From Eutrophocola sp964503965 (GTDB taxonomy: Bacteria > Pseudomonadota > Gammaproteobacteria > Pseudomonadales > Pseudohongiellaceae): 64,000 bases of DNA. Of the stretch, positions 7,261-15,706 are shown in pieces (positions within the stretch are counted from its first letter, which is position 1; every line of letters starts with the position of its first letter). The translations under genes and the position numbers were made by a program. The stretch spans positions 1 through 64,000 of the forward strand of contig CAZDCK010000014.1 of the NCBI GenBank assembly GCA_964503965.1, given 5' to 3'. The notes below the pieces were generated by a model that was not told the DNA's origin, ran no database searches, and was given only the letters and a program-made list of their open reading frames with translations.

Positions 7261-9813
7261 CTACTCTTCCCGCAGGGCCATCGCCGGCCTGATTCTGCCA
7301 GCGCGCCACGCGGGGTAAATACCTGCCACCATCGCGGCGACTACAGCCAGCAATACCCCTTCAACAAGAATATCTTCGGGTAAAAAGTTCTGCATGGTCC
7401 AGCCAAACGAGCGACGATTAATCACATCAATGAGAATATCCGACATCATCAAGCCCAAAGGCAGCGCAAAAATCCCGGCACACAACCCCAGGACAAGGGT
7501 CTGTTTGAAAATCAGGCCTGCCACCTGTAGTGGCGTCATGCCAGTTGAACGCAGAATGGCAAACTCCCGGGCTTTTTCAAGTTGCAGGGCCATCAGTGTG
7601 CTGACCACGCCAACAAAGGCCACCAGAATTGCCAGAATCCTCAAGACATTGGTAATTGCGAATGTACGGTCAAAAATCTGCAGCGTAAGTTCCCGTAATT
7701 GTCGATTGGCAATCAGGTTAAACCTGTTTTCATTATTTTCCAGCAATGCCTGAATGGCGCTTTGAACATTGTCAGCCTCCGCCCCCTGGGCCAAATCAAG
7801 CGTCAGTCTTGTAAATGGCCTGTTTTCCCAGTAGCGGGAATACAGTGATTCATGCAAGTGAACCAGACCAATGCCCGAGGTATAGTCATGAAATATACCC
7901 ACGACAGGAAAGTCCTGCATGCCCCTGTCAGTGAGTAATGTTACGGATCCACCAAGGTCAATCTGTTCCAGATAGGCAAGTGGCTCAGAGACAAAGACGC
8001 CCTCACCTGCATTGAAAATCTCCATGCCATCCGGGGTCACTTCTTCCATCAGGAATTTTTCTTCGGCAGGAATATCATTGACGCCAAGTCTTACCGGACC
8101 AAAGGATGCTTCAACCTGCTCAAGCATGGAATTATGAATTCCGGTAATTTCCGGTAACGCCAACAAGGAACCACGCAACGACTCCCCAATACTTTCTTCA
8201 AGCACCGGCCCGGAAACCGCCGTTAACTGAATATCTCCCGGCAGGGACTGTTCCAGCCAGAGAATCACCGTGCCACGAAAACTGCTGACCATGACTCCTA
8301 CGCCCACAGTAACGGATACTGCTACACACAATGCCGCCACAGCCAGCCCTGTCCTGTTTATACCCAGACGTGCATTACGCAGTGCCATAATGCCTGACAG
8401 GCCAAGTACTGTTTTACCTGCGGCCAGTAGCAGGGAAAGCAGAATCATGAGGGCAAAGGGAACGAGCAGGCAGAAACCAAATACAATCAATGTCAGCGCA
8501 ACAAAGCCCGTCACCAGTGATCCGTATTCAGGCAGCAACATCGACCAGCCTCCTGCCATGATCACCACTCCAGTACATGCCAGCCAAGGCATTCTTTCCT
8601 GCCACAACCCCCTCTCTGACATCGTATGCTGAAGTGTTACCGGTTTACTGTGTGCTGCCAACACAGCAGGCAATGCTGCCGATACAATACTCAACGAAAC
8701 CCCTAACAGGAGTCCCTTTAAAAGGACCCATGGATCGACAATGAAGGCGGTAACCGATAACTCAAAATAAAGTGCATCTACAGTGCCGGTGACCATGGTG
8801 ACAAGGAAACGTCCAAGTAAATAGCCTGCCCCGGTACCGAGCAGGCTGGCAACAAGACCACCAAGCGCATTTTCAAGCATCACAAGGGAAAATACCTGCC
8901 CCCGGGTCACGCCTTCGGACCTTAGAATTCCCAGTGTCTGCCGACGCTGGATAACAGACAGCGTTACCGTGTTGTAGATCAACAGGCCCGCCACCAGCAG
9001 AGACAGCAAACTCATGGCCAACAAGTTGATATGAAAGGCATCGCTCATTCTGGCTGTATTGTCATTACGTGCCTGGGCCTCGACCAGTGCAAGATCTTCA
9101 GGCAACCAGCGTTGAATGAGATCGGCTTCACCTTCGCTGAGAACCAGATCCACACTATCGAGCCGACCCAGTCGACCGAGAATTTTCTGGGCCGCGGCGA
9201 TATCGGCCAGCACAATATCACTGCTCACGTCATCGGCCTGCGAAAAAACGGCACCTACCTGGACAAGGTGCTCTTCTGCAGAAAACAGTCCACCTTCAAT
9301 CATCAATGAATCATTAACTTCTATGCCAAGTGTCTGTGCCAGTCCTGCTTCCATGACGACACGATCAGTGGTACCGATGACAGAAACCAGATCACCAGCG
9401 ATGCTGAAAGCCGAGTCGGGTAAACCAGGGCGGCGCCTTTCCATGGCTGCTTCACTGATCACGTCCAGTCCTATGAGGGTGAGTTCCCTGTTAGCGACCA
9501 TAACCTGTCCACTGATCGCGGGCGCTGCCTTGCGCATACCCAGTTCAGTCTTCATACGTGTGAACACTGTGTCGGGTACTCCATCAGAGCCTCCCACTAC
9601 CTGGTGGGAAATACTGCCGTTGATAATATCCACGGATAATTCAAATGCGCGGCGCGCGCTGTTATTGGCAAGATCCACGGCCACTACCATCATTACACCG
9701 ATCATGATGCCGAGAATATTGAGTCCCGTTTGCCATGGCCTTTGCCATGCATGGCGGATGGCACTGCGCCAGAAAAGCGGCAATCCTGTGAATGATTTAC
9801 CAGGCAAAGTCAC
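7261..9813 (-). CDS. ABC transporter permease, fused double FtsX/MacB-type domain (AttF/AttG-like)
   Basis: About 850 residues. A first helix near the N-terminus is followed by a periplasmic MacB-like domain, then a cluster of membrane helices (around residues 260-400), further helices (around 420-500), a second periplasmic domain and three C-terminal helices with the FtsX signature LRSTGMTPLQVAGLIFKQTLVLG. It matches two permease domains joined in one chain. Start choice: the longest frame begins at TTG 9852, but GTG at 9813 has a GGAG ribosome site seven bases upstream inside the end of the ATPase gene, leaving a 17-base overlap typical of coupled genes. Acts with the ATPase gene to export or extract lipophilic or peptide compounds; substrate unknown. 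Confidence 0.88.
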   Translation of the reverse strand: MTLPGKSFTGLPLFWRSAIRHAWQRPWQTGLNILGIMIGVMMVVAVDLANNSARRAFELSVDIINGSISHQVVGGSDGVPDTVFTRMKTELGMRKAAPAISGQVMVANRELTLIGLDVISEAAMERRRPGLPDSAFSIAGDLVSVIGTTDRVVMEAGLAQTLGIEVNDSLMIEGGLFSAEEHLVQVGAVFSQADDVSSDIVLADIAAAQKILGRLGRLDSVDLVLSEGEADLIQRWLPEDLALVEAQARNDNTARMSDAFHINLLAMSLLSLLVAGLLIYNTVTLSVIQRRQTLGILRSEGVTRGQVFSLVMLENALGGLVASLLGTGAGYLLGRFLVTMVTGTVDALYFELSVTAFIVDPWVLLKGLLLGVSLSIVSAALPAVLAAHSKPVTLQHTMSERGLWQERMPWLACTGVVIMAGGWSMLLPEYGSLVTGFVALTLIVFGFCLLVPFALMILLSLLLAAGKTVLGLSGIMALRNARLGINRTGLAVAALCVAVSVTVGVGVMVSSFRGTVILWLEQSLPGDIQLTAVSGPVLEESIGESLRGSLLALPEITGIHNSMLEQVEASFGPVRLGVNDIPAEEKFLMEEVTPDGMEIFNAGEGVFVSEPLAYLEQIDLGGSVTLLTDRGMQDFPVVGIFHDYTSGIGLVHLHESLYSRYWENRPFTRLTLDLAQGAEADNVQSAIQALLENNENRFNLIANRQLRELTLQIFDRTFAITNVLRILAILVAFVGVVSTLMALQLEKAREFAILRSTGMTPLQVAGLIFKQTLVLGLCAGIFALPLGLMMSDILIDVINRRSFGWTMQNFLPEDILVEGVLLAVVAAMVAGIYPAWRAGRIRPAMALREE

Positions 9814-10546
9814 CCATACGCTCCGAAATAATGCCGTCTTCCAACGTAACAATCCGTCCAGCTGTCCTTGCGACAGCCAGGCTATGGGTCACCAGCAGCA
9901 TGGCACTGCGGCTCTCATCAAGGATGTCATGAAGTACAGACAACACCTCATCGCCAGTACGCGCATCCAGGTTTCCGGTGGGTTCATCCGCCAGGACAAT
10001 TCCCGGTGAATGCACCAGGGCCCTGGCTATGGCTACTCTCTGCTGTTCACCACCAGACAATCGGGAGGGAAAGGAGTCCGCCTTGGCCATCATTCCAAGG
10101 CGGTCAAGCAAAGCAAGACTTCTCTCGCGGGCATCAGTACCAGAGACTCCATTGAGCTCAAGCGTGAATGCTACATTTTCCGAGGCTGTGAGGCTGGGGA
10201 TAAGATTGAAGAACTGGTAGATGAAACCAATATGCTCCCGACGAAACAGCGTGCGCGAGGTTTCATCCAGGGTAATGATGTTTCGCCCGTCTACAGTAAC
10301 ACTGCCAGCCTGCGGAATATCAATACCACTAACCAGGTTAAGCAAGGTAGATTTGCCCGAACCACTTCGTCCAAGCAATGCCACCTTCTCACCAGGGCCG
10401 ACATCCAGACTGGCCTCAACCAGCACTGAATGCAACTTGCCGCCTTCAGGGTAGCTGTGGGTGACAGACTTCAGGGAAATTACCGAATTTGTCCGGGAAG
10501 TCGATGTGGCAGAAGGAGAATCTGAAGTATTATTGTCCGCTTTCAT
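9797..10546 (-). CDS. ABC transporter ATP-binding protein (LolD/MacB-type, AttE-like)
   Basis: 249-residue cytoplasmic ATPase. Walker A is LLGRSGSGKSTLLN (about residues 56-69), the Q-loop lies in FIYQFFNLIPSLTASENV, the ABC signature is RLSGGEQQRVAIARA, Walker B is GIVLADEPTGNLD, and the H-loop is in LLVTHSLAVA. It powers the FtsX-type permease encoded by the overlapping downstream gene. Its ATG lies inside the last codons of the broken GGDEF-EAL gene (17-base overlap), so the transporter may have been transcribed behind that signalling gene. Confidence 0.93.
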   Translation of the reverse strand: MKADNNTSDSPSATSTSRTNSVISLKSVTHSYPEGGKLHSVLVEASLDVGPGEKVALLGRSGSGKSTLLNLVSGIDIPQAGSVTVDGRNIITLDETSRTLFRREHIGFIYQFFNLIPSLTASENVAFTLELNGVSGTDARERSLALLDRLGMMAKADSFPSRLSGGEQQRVAIARALVHSPGIVLADEPTGNLDARTGDEVLSVLHDILDESRSAMLLVTHSLAVARTAGRIVTLEDGIISERMGDFAW

Positions 10547-12301
10547 GGATCAGGGGTGCTGGTTGTGCGATGCCATAACCTTGCACGTAATCCACGCCCA
10601 AATCAACGAGCTTCTCCAGAATCTCGCTGTCTTCCACAAATTCTGCGATGGTCAGTTTACCCATGGCATGGGCCATATCATTGATCGCTTTCACCATGGC
10701 AAGATCCACCGGATCAGAAACCACATCCTTGACAAAAAAACCGTCAATTTTCACATAATCCACTGGCAGGCTTTTAAGGTAGGCAAAGGAGNNNNNNNNN
10801 NNNNNNNNNNNNNNNNNNNNNNNNNNNNNNNNNNNNNNNNNNNNNNNNNNNNNNNNNNNNNNNNNNNNNNNNNNNNNNNNNNNNNNNNNNNGGCAAAGGA
10901 GCAACCCTGCTGCTTCAGGGTTTTAATAAACTGCACAGCATTGGCCAGGTTTAGAATGGCAGCCGTTTCCGTGATTTCAAAACAGATCTTGTGCGCTGGA
11001 ATACTGGAGTTGTTAAATTATTCCACAATTTCCTTGAGAAACTTCTCATCGCTCAGTGACTGACCTGACAGGTTAACCGCACAGATTTCCAGCTCATCAA
11101 GCTTTTCAGGAAAACGCCTGAACCAGCTGAACATGGCATCAAGGACCCAACGATCTATCCGTGTGGCCAGGTCATAGCGTTCTGCGGATGGCAAAAATGC
11201 CTCAGGCCCAATCAGGTTACCTTCCCTGTCCCGCATACGCAGCAGCAGCTCAAAATGCTTCTTGTTTTTTCCGGCCAGGCCTACCGATTTATCCGTATGG
11301 GCAATGCTTTGCTGCCAAAGCTCCATACGCCCCTCATCCAGGGCTGAATTGATACTGGACACCAGCTTCATCTCGCCATGACGCTCTTCCAGCTCTTCGT
11401 CATCCGTATGAAAAACATGAATGCGATTTCTTCCCGCATCCTTGGCGGCATAACAGGCTGTATCAGCACGGCGAAGTATGTCTGAAATGGTTTCCCCTTC
11501 ACTCGCAATAGGTGTCAACCCGATACTGACCCCAATATTGTAGGTACTATCTTCCCAGTTAAACCGGTATTCCTGCACCACCTGGCGAATATTGTCAGCA
11601 CATCTCATGGCAATTTTCAGCGGACAGTTTCCCAGCAGTACACCAAACTCATCCCCTCCCAGGCGTGCGAGGGTGTCTTCCCGGCGAATGCACCGATGCA
11701 GTACCTGGGATAACTGGCGCAGCAGTTCATCTCCAGCCATATGTCCGCAGGAATCATTGATCACCTTGAACTGGTCCAGATCGAGGTAACAAACCACATT
11801 TTCTGTTTTCTGTTCCCGGGACTTGTCTATGCTTTCCTGCAGACGGTCTTCAAATTCCCTGCGATTGACCAGCCCCGTCAGATCATCATAGGTGGCCTGG
11901 TAACTGAGCTGATGGGACAGTTCACGTGCTTCTGTGACATCCAGTAATGCACTGCAAATGACTTTTTCATTATCCAGTACCAGGCTTTTGGTGCTTAGAG
12001 AAAGCCACAAGGCATTGGGTAACCCACCCTCGAGATAGATTTCATGGTTCTTCACATCCCTGCCTTGTCCAAGTACGGACAACACGGAAATGTCATTGCT
12101 GTAACGCCTGAAAAGATCAATGATGCTGGCGTCTACAAGTTCTTCCTTAGATTTACCGAAGAGCTCTGCCGCCTGAATATTCACGTACTGAATCACACCA
12201 TCGGCTACGCGGCTGATAATCAACGCCACGGGCGACGTATCCGCAATTAATCGAAAACTCTCTTCTCCCAGCCCAAGGGACTGTTCTGCTTCAGGCAGCA
12301 T
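10530..12301 (-). pseudogene. PAS-GGDEF-EAL cyclic-di-GMP protein, interrupted by in-frame TAA and an assembly gap
   Basis: From 12301 the frame encodes a PAS domain (about residues 12-135), a GGDEF domain with the active motif RLGGDEF (about residue 240) and the start of an EAL domain in which the signature reads ELL. An in-frame TAA at 11018-11020 interrupts it after FLKEIVE; translation beyond continues in the same frame with typical EAL sequence (FNNSSIPAHKICFEITET). Then 100 N follow at 10792-10891, after which EAL sequence resumes (SFAYLKSLPVDYVKIDG, IAEFVED, DYVQGYGIAQP) up to the stop at 10530. The lost stretch should contain the catalytic DDFG(S/T)G loop. If the TAA is real, a 427-residue protein with an intact cyclase but no phosphodiesterase is made; if not, this is an ordinary hybrid enzyme. 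Confidence 0.85.
10792..10891. other. Assembly gap (100 N) flanked by a 10-bp direct repeat
   Basis: Exactly 100 undetermined bases, the usual placeholder for a gap of unknown size. Both edges carry the same ten bases (GGCAAAGGAG on the plus strand). Reading the EAL gene across it, the codon phase requires a true gap of 3n+2 bases; inserting the missing family motif between the two Ser-Phe-Ala copies gives about 26 bases. Confidence 0.95.
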
Positions 12302-12634
12302 GAAAAAATCCAGGTAAAAAATCAGTGTTTACACAAATACCAATACAATGAATGGCATCCGGGAATACCGGATACCCTCAAGGTACAAAATATTGCAGGG
12401 AATTAATTTGAATTAGCTCTCAGCCTGACGCTTTTATAATTATTTTTTTAGCGACATATAAAAGTTAAATATTTAATTATTTCAATACGTTGAGCATGAT
12501 TGGGGAGAATCTGATATCAGATTGGCATAATAAAATGGAATGTCATGTGCCGTCGGGAACATACTGAATTCCAAGCTGGGAGGCGCCCATGGATGGCCCG
12601 AATCCGAAACTCAGCTGCTGCATCATTCAAGCCT
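12302..12634. other. Intergenic region, AT-rich, no gene seen
   Basis: 333 bases between the start of the GGDEF-EAL gene and the stop of the small cytochrome gene. The segment 12410-12490 is markedly AT-rich (TTATAATTATTTTTTTAG and similar) and probably contains the promoter of the GGDEF-EAL gene. Short reading frames here overlap the cytochrome gene antisense and show no family features. Confidence 0.5.
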
Positions 12635-13009
12635 CTACATACGCTCGGCAACGAAGGTACTGATATCCAACAGTTCCTGTTCAGTGAATACATCAAAGGC
12701 GGGCATGGTCTTTGTACCGTCACTAATGACATTCATGAGTTCAGCAAGACTCAAATTCCCGGTCAGGGCAGGACCACCGTCCTGCCCACCCTGACCAAAC
12801 TCACCATGGCAGGCCGAGCAGGCGTTATCATAAATAGTACTGCCGTTATCCAGGTCAGCCTGCAACGCTGTATTCAGCGATAGTACAGGCTGTTCGTCAT
12901 TATTGAGGTCATTGGAAGGCATTATCTCTTGGGTTGCCCCAGTACCAGAGAAGAGGAGAGCACTGAACAGGCATGATCCAAGAAATGTCCTGCAGGTTTT
13001 GGTCAACAT
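12635..13009 (-). CDS. Soluble class I cytochrome c
   Basis: 124 residues. A Sec signal peptide (about residues 1-25, ending near GTGATQ) exports it to the periplasm. The haem motif CSACH lies at about residues 62-66 and the axial Met in the KTMPAF segment, followed by the C-terminal helix ELLDISTFVAERM, so it is a complete small cytochrome c. A clear GGAGG ribosome site precedes the ATG. It lies 32 bases downstream of the esterase gene. Probable electron shuttle; partner unknown, although this window encodes a PQQ dehydrogenase and DUF1592 cytochromes a few kilobases away. Confidence 0.88.
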   Translation of the reverse strand: MLTKTCRTFLGSCLFSALLFSGTGATQEIMPSNDLNNDEQPVLSLNTALQADLDNGSTIYDNACSACHGEFGQGGQDGGPALTGNLSLAELMNVISDGTKTMPAFDVFTEQELLDISTFVAERM

Positions 13010-13041
13010 CAGCCCTCCTGCAACGATTGTCTGGTCAAAAA

Positions 13042-13698
13042 CTATAAAACCAGGTTCTGTATCGTCTGTGAAATATCCCTGATCTCCTCACTGCACACAC
13101 TATGAGGCATGGGATAGGTTTTATAGTCAGGGTGATACCCGAGCTGCTGAAGGTACTTGATGGTATTTTCAGCCATCCACTCCGGCAACATCGGGTCTTC
13201 AGTACCGTGATATATCGTTACCGGGAGACTGGTGTTGGCTGGATGAGGCGTGACAGCTTCAGCCGTCGGGAAAAAAGTAGACAGGCCAAGGATTCCAGCC
13301 AACGGCTTGTCATAGGTGAGTCCAGCCTGAAGACAAATTGCACCACCCTGGGAAAACCCGACCAGCAGAATCTTTTCACTGTTAACCCCTCTTTCAATCT
13401 CGCGATCTATGAGCTTGTGAACAGCAGCCGTGGATGCCAGCAACTGGGCTACATCAATATTTCTTTCCCCATGTTCGAGAATATCGAACCATGCCGGCAT
13501 GAGCATACCGCCATTGATGGTAATCGGCTTGCTTGGGGCATGGGGAAGGACGAAACGGATCCCCTTTTCGGTTGGAAGATGCAGCTCAGGTATTATGGGC
13601 TCGAAATCATGCCCATTGGCTCCCAGGCCATGCAACCAGATGACGGCAGCGGAAACCTCGGGGGCTGTTTCAATCTCTACTGAAGAAAGTATATCCAT
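13042..13698 (-). CDS. Alpha/beta-hydrolase, carboxylesterase/phospholipase (YpfH/EstB type)
   Basis: 218 residues, no signal peptide, the usual length for the bacterial carboxylesterase/acyl-protein-thioesterase-like family. The oxyanion-hole segment is VIWLHGLGANGHDF (about residue 20), the nucleophile elbow GFSQGGA (Ser at about residue 115), the acid is in GTEDPMLP and the His in PMPHSV near the C-terminus. All three catalytic residues are present. Expected to hydrolyse short-chain esters in the cytoplasm. It is divergent from the GST gene, with an 85-base promoter space between. Confidence 0.9.
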   Translation of the reverse strand: MDILSSVEIETAPEVSAAVIWLHGLGANGHDFEPIIPELHLPTEKGIRFVLPHAPSKPITINGGMLMPAWFDILEHGERNIDVAQLLASTAAVHKLIDREIERGVNSEKILLVGFSQGGAICLQAGLTYDKPLAGILGLSTFFPTAEAVTPHPANTSLPVTIYHGTEDPMLPEWMAENTIKYLQQLGYHPDYKTYPMPHSVCSEEIRDISQTIQNLVL

Positions 13699-13783
13699 GG
13701 TTAGCGTCTGTTGAAATTATAGGGAATACCCTGCATTGTATGTTGCCATTCCAACAAGTACCAGACAACGAAGGTGATTGCTG

Positions 13784-14473
13784 ATGACTGTTCCTGTTTT
13801 TCCCGCACGCTGGCAGCCCGACATGCCGGATGACATCCAGCTCTATTCCATGGCCACGCCCAACGGACAGAAAGTCAGCATCCTGCTTGAGGAACTGGGA
13901 CTCAGCTATGAACCCCACCTGGTTAACATCATTGAGAATGACCAGGATGACCAGGACTTTCTCAAGATCAGCCCTAATGGAAAAATTCCTGCCATCATTG
14001 ACCCTCATGGGCCGGAAGACAAGGTGGTTGCCATGTGTGAAAGCGCTGCCATCATGATCTATCTGGCCGATAAAACCGGGCAATTGTTGCCACAGAATTT
14101 CCTGAGTCGTATGGACCATCTCCAGTGGCTGTTTTTCCAGATGGGTCATATCGGGCCGATGCTGGGACAGTTTGGTCATTTCTACAGGTTTGTCCGGGAT
14201 AAAATGAAAGACGATTATCCCCTGGAGCGTTACACCGCAGAAACGAAACGCCTGCTGGCTGTCGTCGACAAACGACTGGAGGGTCGCAAATACATCATGG
14301 ACGATTACAGTATTGTCGATATTTCCATGGTGCCCTGGATCAATTGCTGCGCGGAATTCTATGATGCCTGGGATTGGCTGGAGATGGGAACGTTCAGGAA
14401 TGTGGAGGCCTGGCGAAAGAGGGTCAGCGAACGGCCAGCCTATATCGATGGAAAGGATGTCTGTGGCTTATGA
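13784..14473 (+). CDS. Glutathione S-transferase
   Basis: 229-residue cytosolic GST. The N-terminal thioredoxin-like domain carries SMATPNGQKVSILLEELG (active-site loop), the cis-Pro segment NGKIPAIID and the gamma-Glu binding CESAAIMIYLAD; an all-helical C-terminal domain follows. It resembles the YghU/nu-class type in the TPNGQK motif. Start: ATG at 13784 has AAGG nine bases upstream; a TTG two codons earlier is less likely. Its stop overlaps the convergent zinc-ribbon gene by about 6 bases. Confidence 0.9.
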   Translation: MTVPVFPARWQPDMPDDIQLYSMATPNGQKVSILLEELGLSYEPHLVNIIENDQDDQDFLKISPNGKIPAIIDPHGPEDKVVAMCESAAIMIYLADKTGQLLPQNFLSRMDHLQWLFFQMGHIGPMLGQFGHFYRFVRDKMKDDYPLERYTAETKRLLAVVDKRLEGRKYIMDDYSIVDISMVPWINCCAEFYDAWDWLEMGTFRNVEAWRKRVSERPAYIDGKDVCGL

Positions 14474-14796
14474 TCCGGAGGAAGGAGCCAGCCATGCCTG
14501 GCGAAATCGGATGCGGAATCTGGAATAAATACTAACTGCAGCGATAACAGAACCACTTCCAAACACCAGAAAATACAGTGCAAACCAGGGCTGTTCATCA
14601 AACCACAGGAATATTGTGAATGCACCCAGGGGTATCGCCGCAAGAAAACTGAAAGTACCGGTCCCAGTTTAATTTCCGTCATGGATTTCTCCGTGGGTAC
14701 CAGATTGCTTTTGCAGGCCGGACAGGCCTGTTTTTTTTCAGCCGTGGCATAGGCAAAAACAAAAGGTAATATGCTCTCACACTCTGGACATTTCAT
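14468..14796 (-). pseudogene. Zinc-ribbon membrane protein with an apparent single-base frameshift
   Basis: The first frame, from ATG 14796, reads MKCPECESILPFVF with a second ribbon half CPAC about 20 residues on, then EKSMTEIKLG. After this the frame turns into unlikely sequence. Shifting by one base near the GGG run at 14663-14665 opens a frame reading GTFSFLAAIPLGAFTIFLWF and ALYFLVFGSGSVIAAVS, which are two good membrane helices, and ends in QAWLAPSSGS at 14468. An extra G would join the two frames, so one base has probably been lost, either in the genome or in the assembly. The architecture (CxxC-about 20-CxxC followed by two helices) resembles small zinc-ribbon membrane proteins of unknown function. 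Confidence 0.7.
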
Positions 14797-14846
14797 GACC
14801 GCGCCTTTCCCTTTGCCGCTCACTGATTCACTCCTTTCGGAAAGCG

Positions 14847-15257
14847 TCAGGCGCTCTCCTCGCTGACTTCGCCTTCCAGGTATAACCAGACACCCTTGTT
14901 GCGATGAAACGCCGACTTTTCATGATGCACCTGGTCCGGACCGCCATCGACACTGTAAACAGCCCTGAACTCTACACGACCCAGATCACCTTTCTGGGTT
15001 GATTCCAGTATCTCCAGGCTCTTCCATTCATGCCCTTCCGCAATCAGGTCAGCCATACGGATATTTTTAGCTGTAGCAGGATGCCAGGTTCTTATGAGGT
15101 ATTCCCTGTGCCCTTCACCGCCGAGGGCATAAGCGGTGTAGCGGGAACGGACAAGCTGCTTGACCGTTTTGGGTTTGGTCTTGTAAGTCAGGTACGGTTC
15201 ACAGCATTTACCAAAAGGTCTGCCGCTACCGCATGCGCAGGGGTCATTTGATGTCAT
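14847..15257 (-). CDS. ychJ: YchJ family SEC-C motif protein (UPF0225)
   Basis: 136 residues from the ATG that precedes TSNDPCACGSG. The N-terminal SEC-C zinc motif (CACGSGRPFGKCCEPY) is followed by a compact NTF2-like domain with RSRYTAYALG, TWHPAT, EFRAVYSVDGG and HHEKSAFHR. The length and motif order match the YchJ family exactly. The frame is open for another 43 codons upstream, but that stretch has no family resemblance. Function of the family is unsettled; the SEC-C motif binds zinc. Confidence 0.9.
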   Translation of the reverse strand: MTSNDPCACGSGRPFGKCCEPYLTYKTKPKTVKQLVRSRYTAYALGGEGHREYLIRTWHPATAKNIRMADLIAEGHEWKSLEILESTQKGDLGRVEFRAVYSVDGGPDQVHHEKSAFHRNKGVWLYLEGEVSEESA

Positions 15258-15387
15258 GGGAAGGATTGTATGCAGAAAGACGGGAAAAGGAAAATAGGGA
15301 TACTGGGCAGGATGGTTAGCCTGTGATGACACGTTAAGGTTTTTATCATTCGGAGCTGAAGCCCCTTCCTGCAGGGAGATCGACAAA

Positions 15388-15412
15388 TTGTAGAGGCGGC
15401 TTTAGCCGCGAA
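15388..15412. repeat. REP-like palindrome, GTAG...GCGGCTTTAGCCGC type
   Basis: TTGTAGAGGCGGCTTTAGCCG with a perfect 5-bp GCGGC/GCCGC stem and TTTA loop. The sequence closely resembles REP elements common in Pseudomonas intergenic DNA. A second hairpin, GGTCCTTAGGACC, follows at 15431-15443. Confidence 0.65.
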
Positions 15413-15605
15413 AATTTATTACTGTGAGATGGTCCTTAGGACCTGTTCCGATCTTTATCCTTCATCCAGAATTAATATCAGCATACGGCATTGACACACC
15501 CAGACCTACACCAAACCCGAAGACCTCTCCTTGCATCTCGCATCTTGTATCTCGTTCCATCGCCAGATAACGCTCCTTCCGATCCCTTCCGGCCATAGGC
15601 AATAC

Positions 15606-15706
15606 GTGAACCGCCTGCCTTGTATCCCTGAATCTCTCTATCAACTCTTACCTGAGCCTCTCACCTTTTATCCTTTAATCCTTTTATCCTTTTTCCCTTT
15701 TATCGT
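15606..15706 (-). repeat. Post-stop purine-rich repeat with GGTTCAGGTAAG-like motifs
   Basis: On the minus strand, directly after the stop of the TagI-like gene, units of about 8 nt follow one another (CGATAAAA, GGGAAAAA, GGATAAAA, GGATTAAA, GGATAAAA), then GGCTCAGGTAAG, then GGGATACAAGGCAGGCGGTTCA. Three other post-stop copies (16603, 52411, 55177) share the same order. Confidence 0.6.

Larger units (their letters stand above)
15258..15706. other. Intergenic region rich in repeats, no gene seen
   Basis: About 450 bases without a convincing gene. It holds a Pseudomonas-like REP hairpin (15388-15412), a GGTCC/GGACC hairpin (15431-15443), a 7-nt-period repeat (15531-15560, units such as GATACAA and GATGCGA read on the minus strand) and the post-stop repeat of the TagI-like gene (15606-15706). 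The 60-codon frame through 15462-15644 is made of these repeats and is not accepted as a gene. Confidence 0.6.

Noticed and set aside
9116..10009. 297-codon plus-strand open frame
   Set aside because: Antisense to the ABC permease and ATPase genes, which have full domain support; the peptide is Ser/Pro/Arg-rich with no domain.
15462..15644. 60-codon minus-strand frame in intergenic DNA
   Set aside because: Made of the short-period repeats; no ribosome site or family match.
15531..15706. Possible CRISPR array
   Set aside because: Units are 7-9 bases with no spacers of uniform length and no cas genes in the window.
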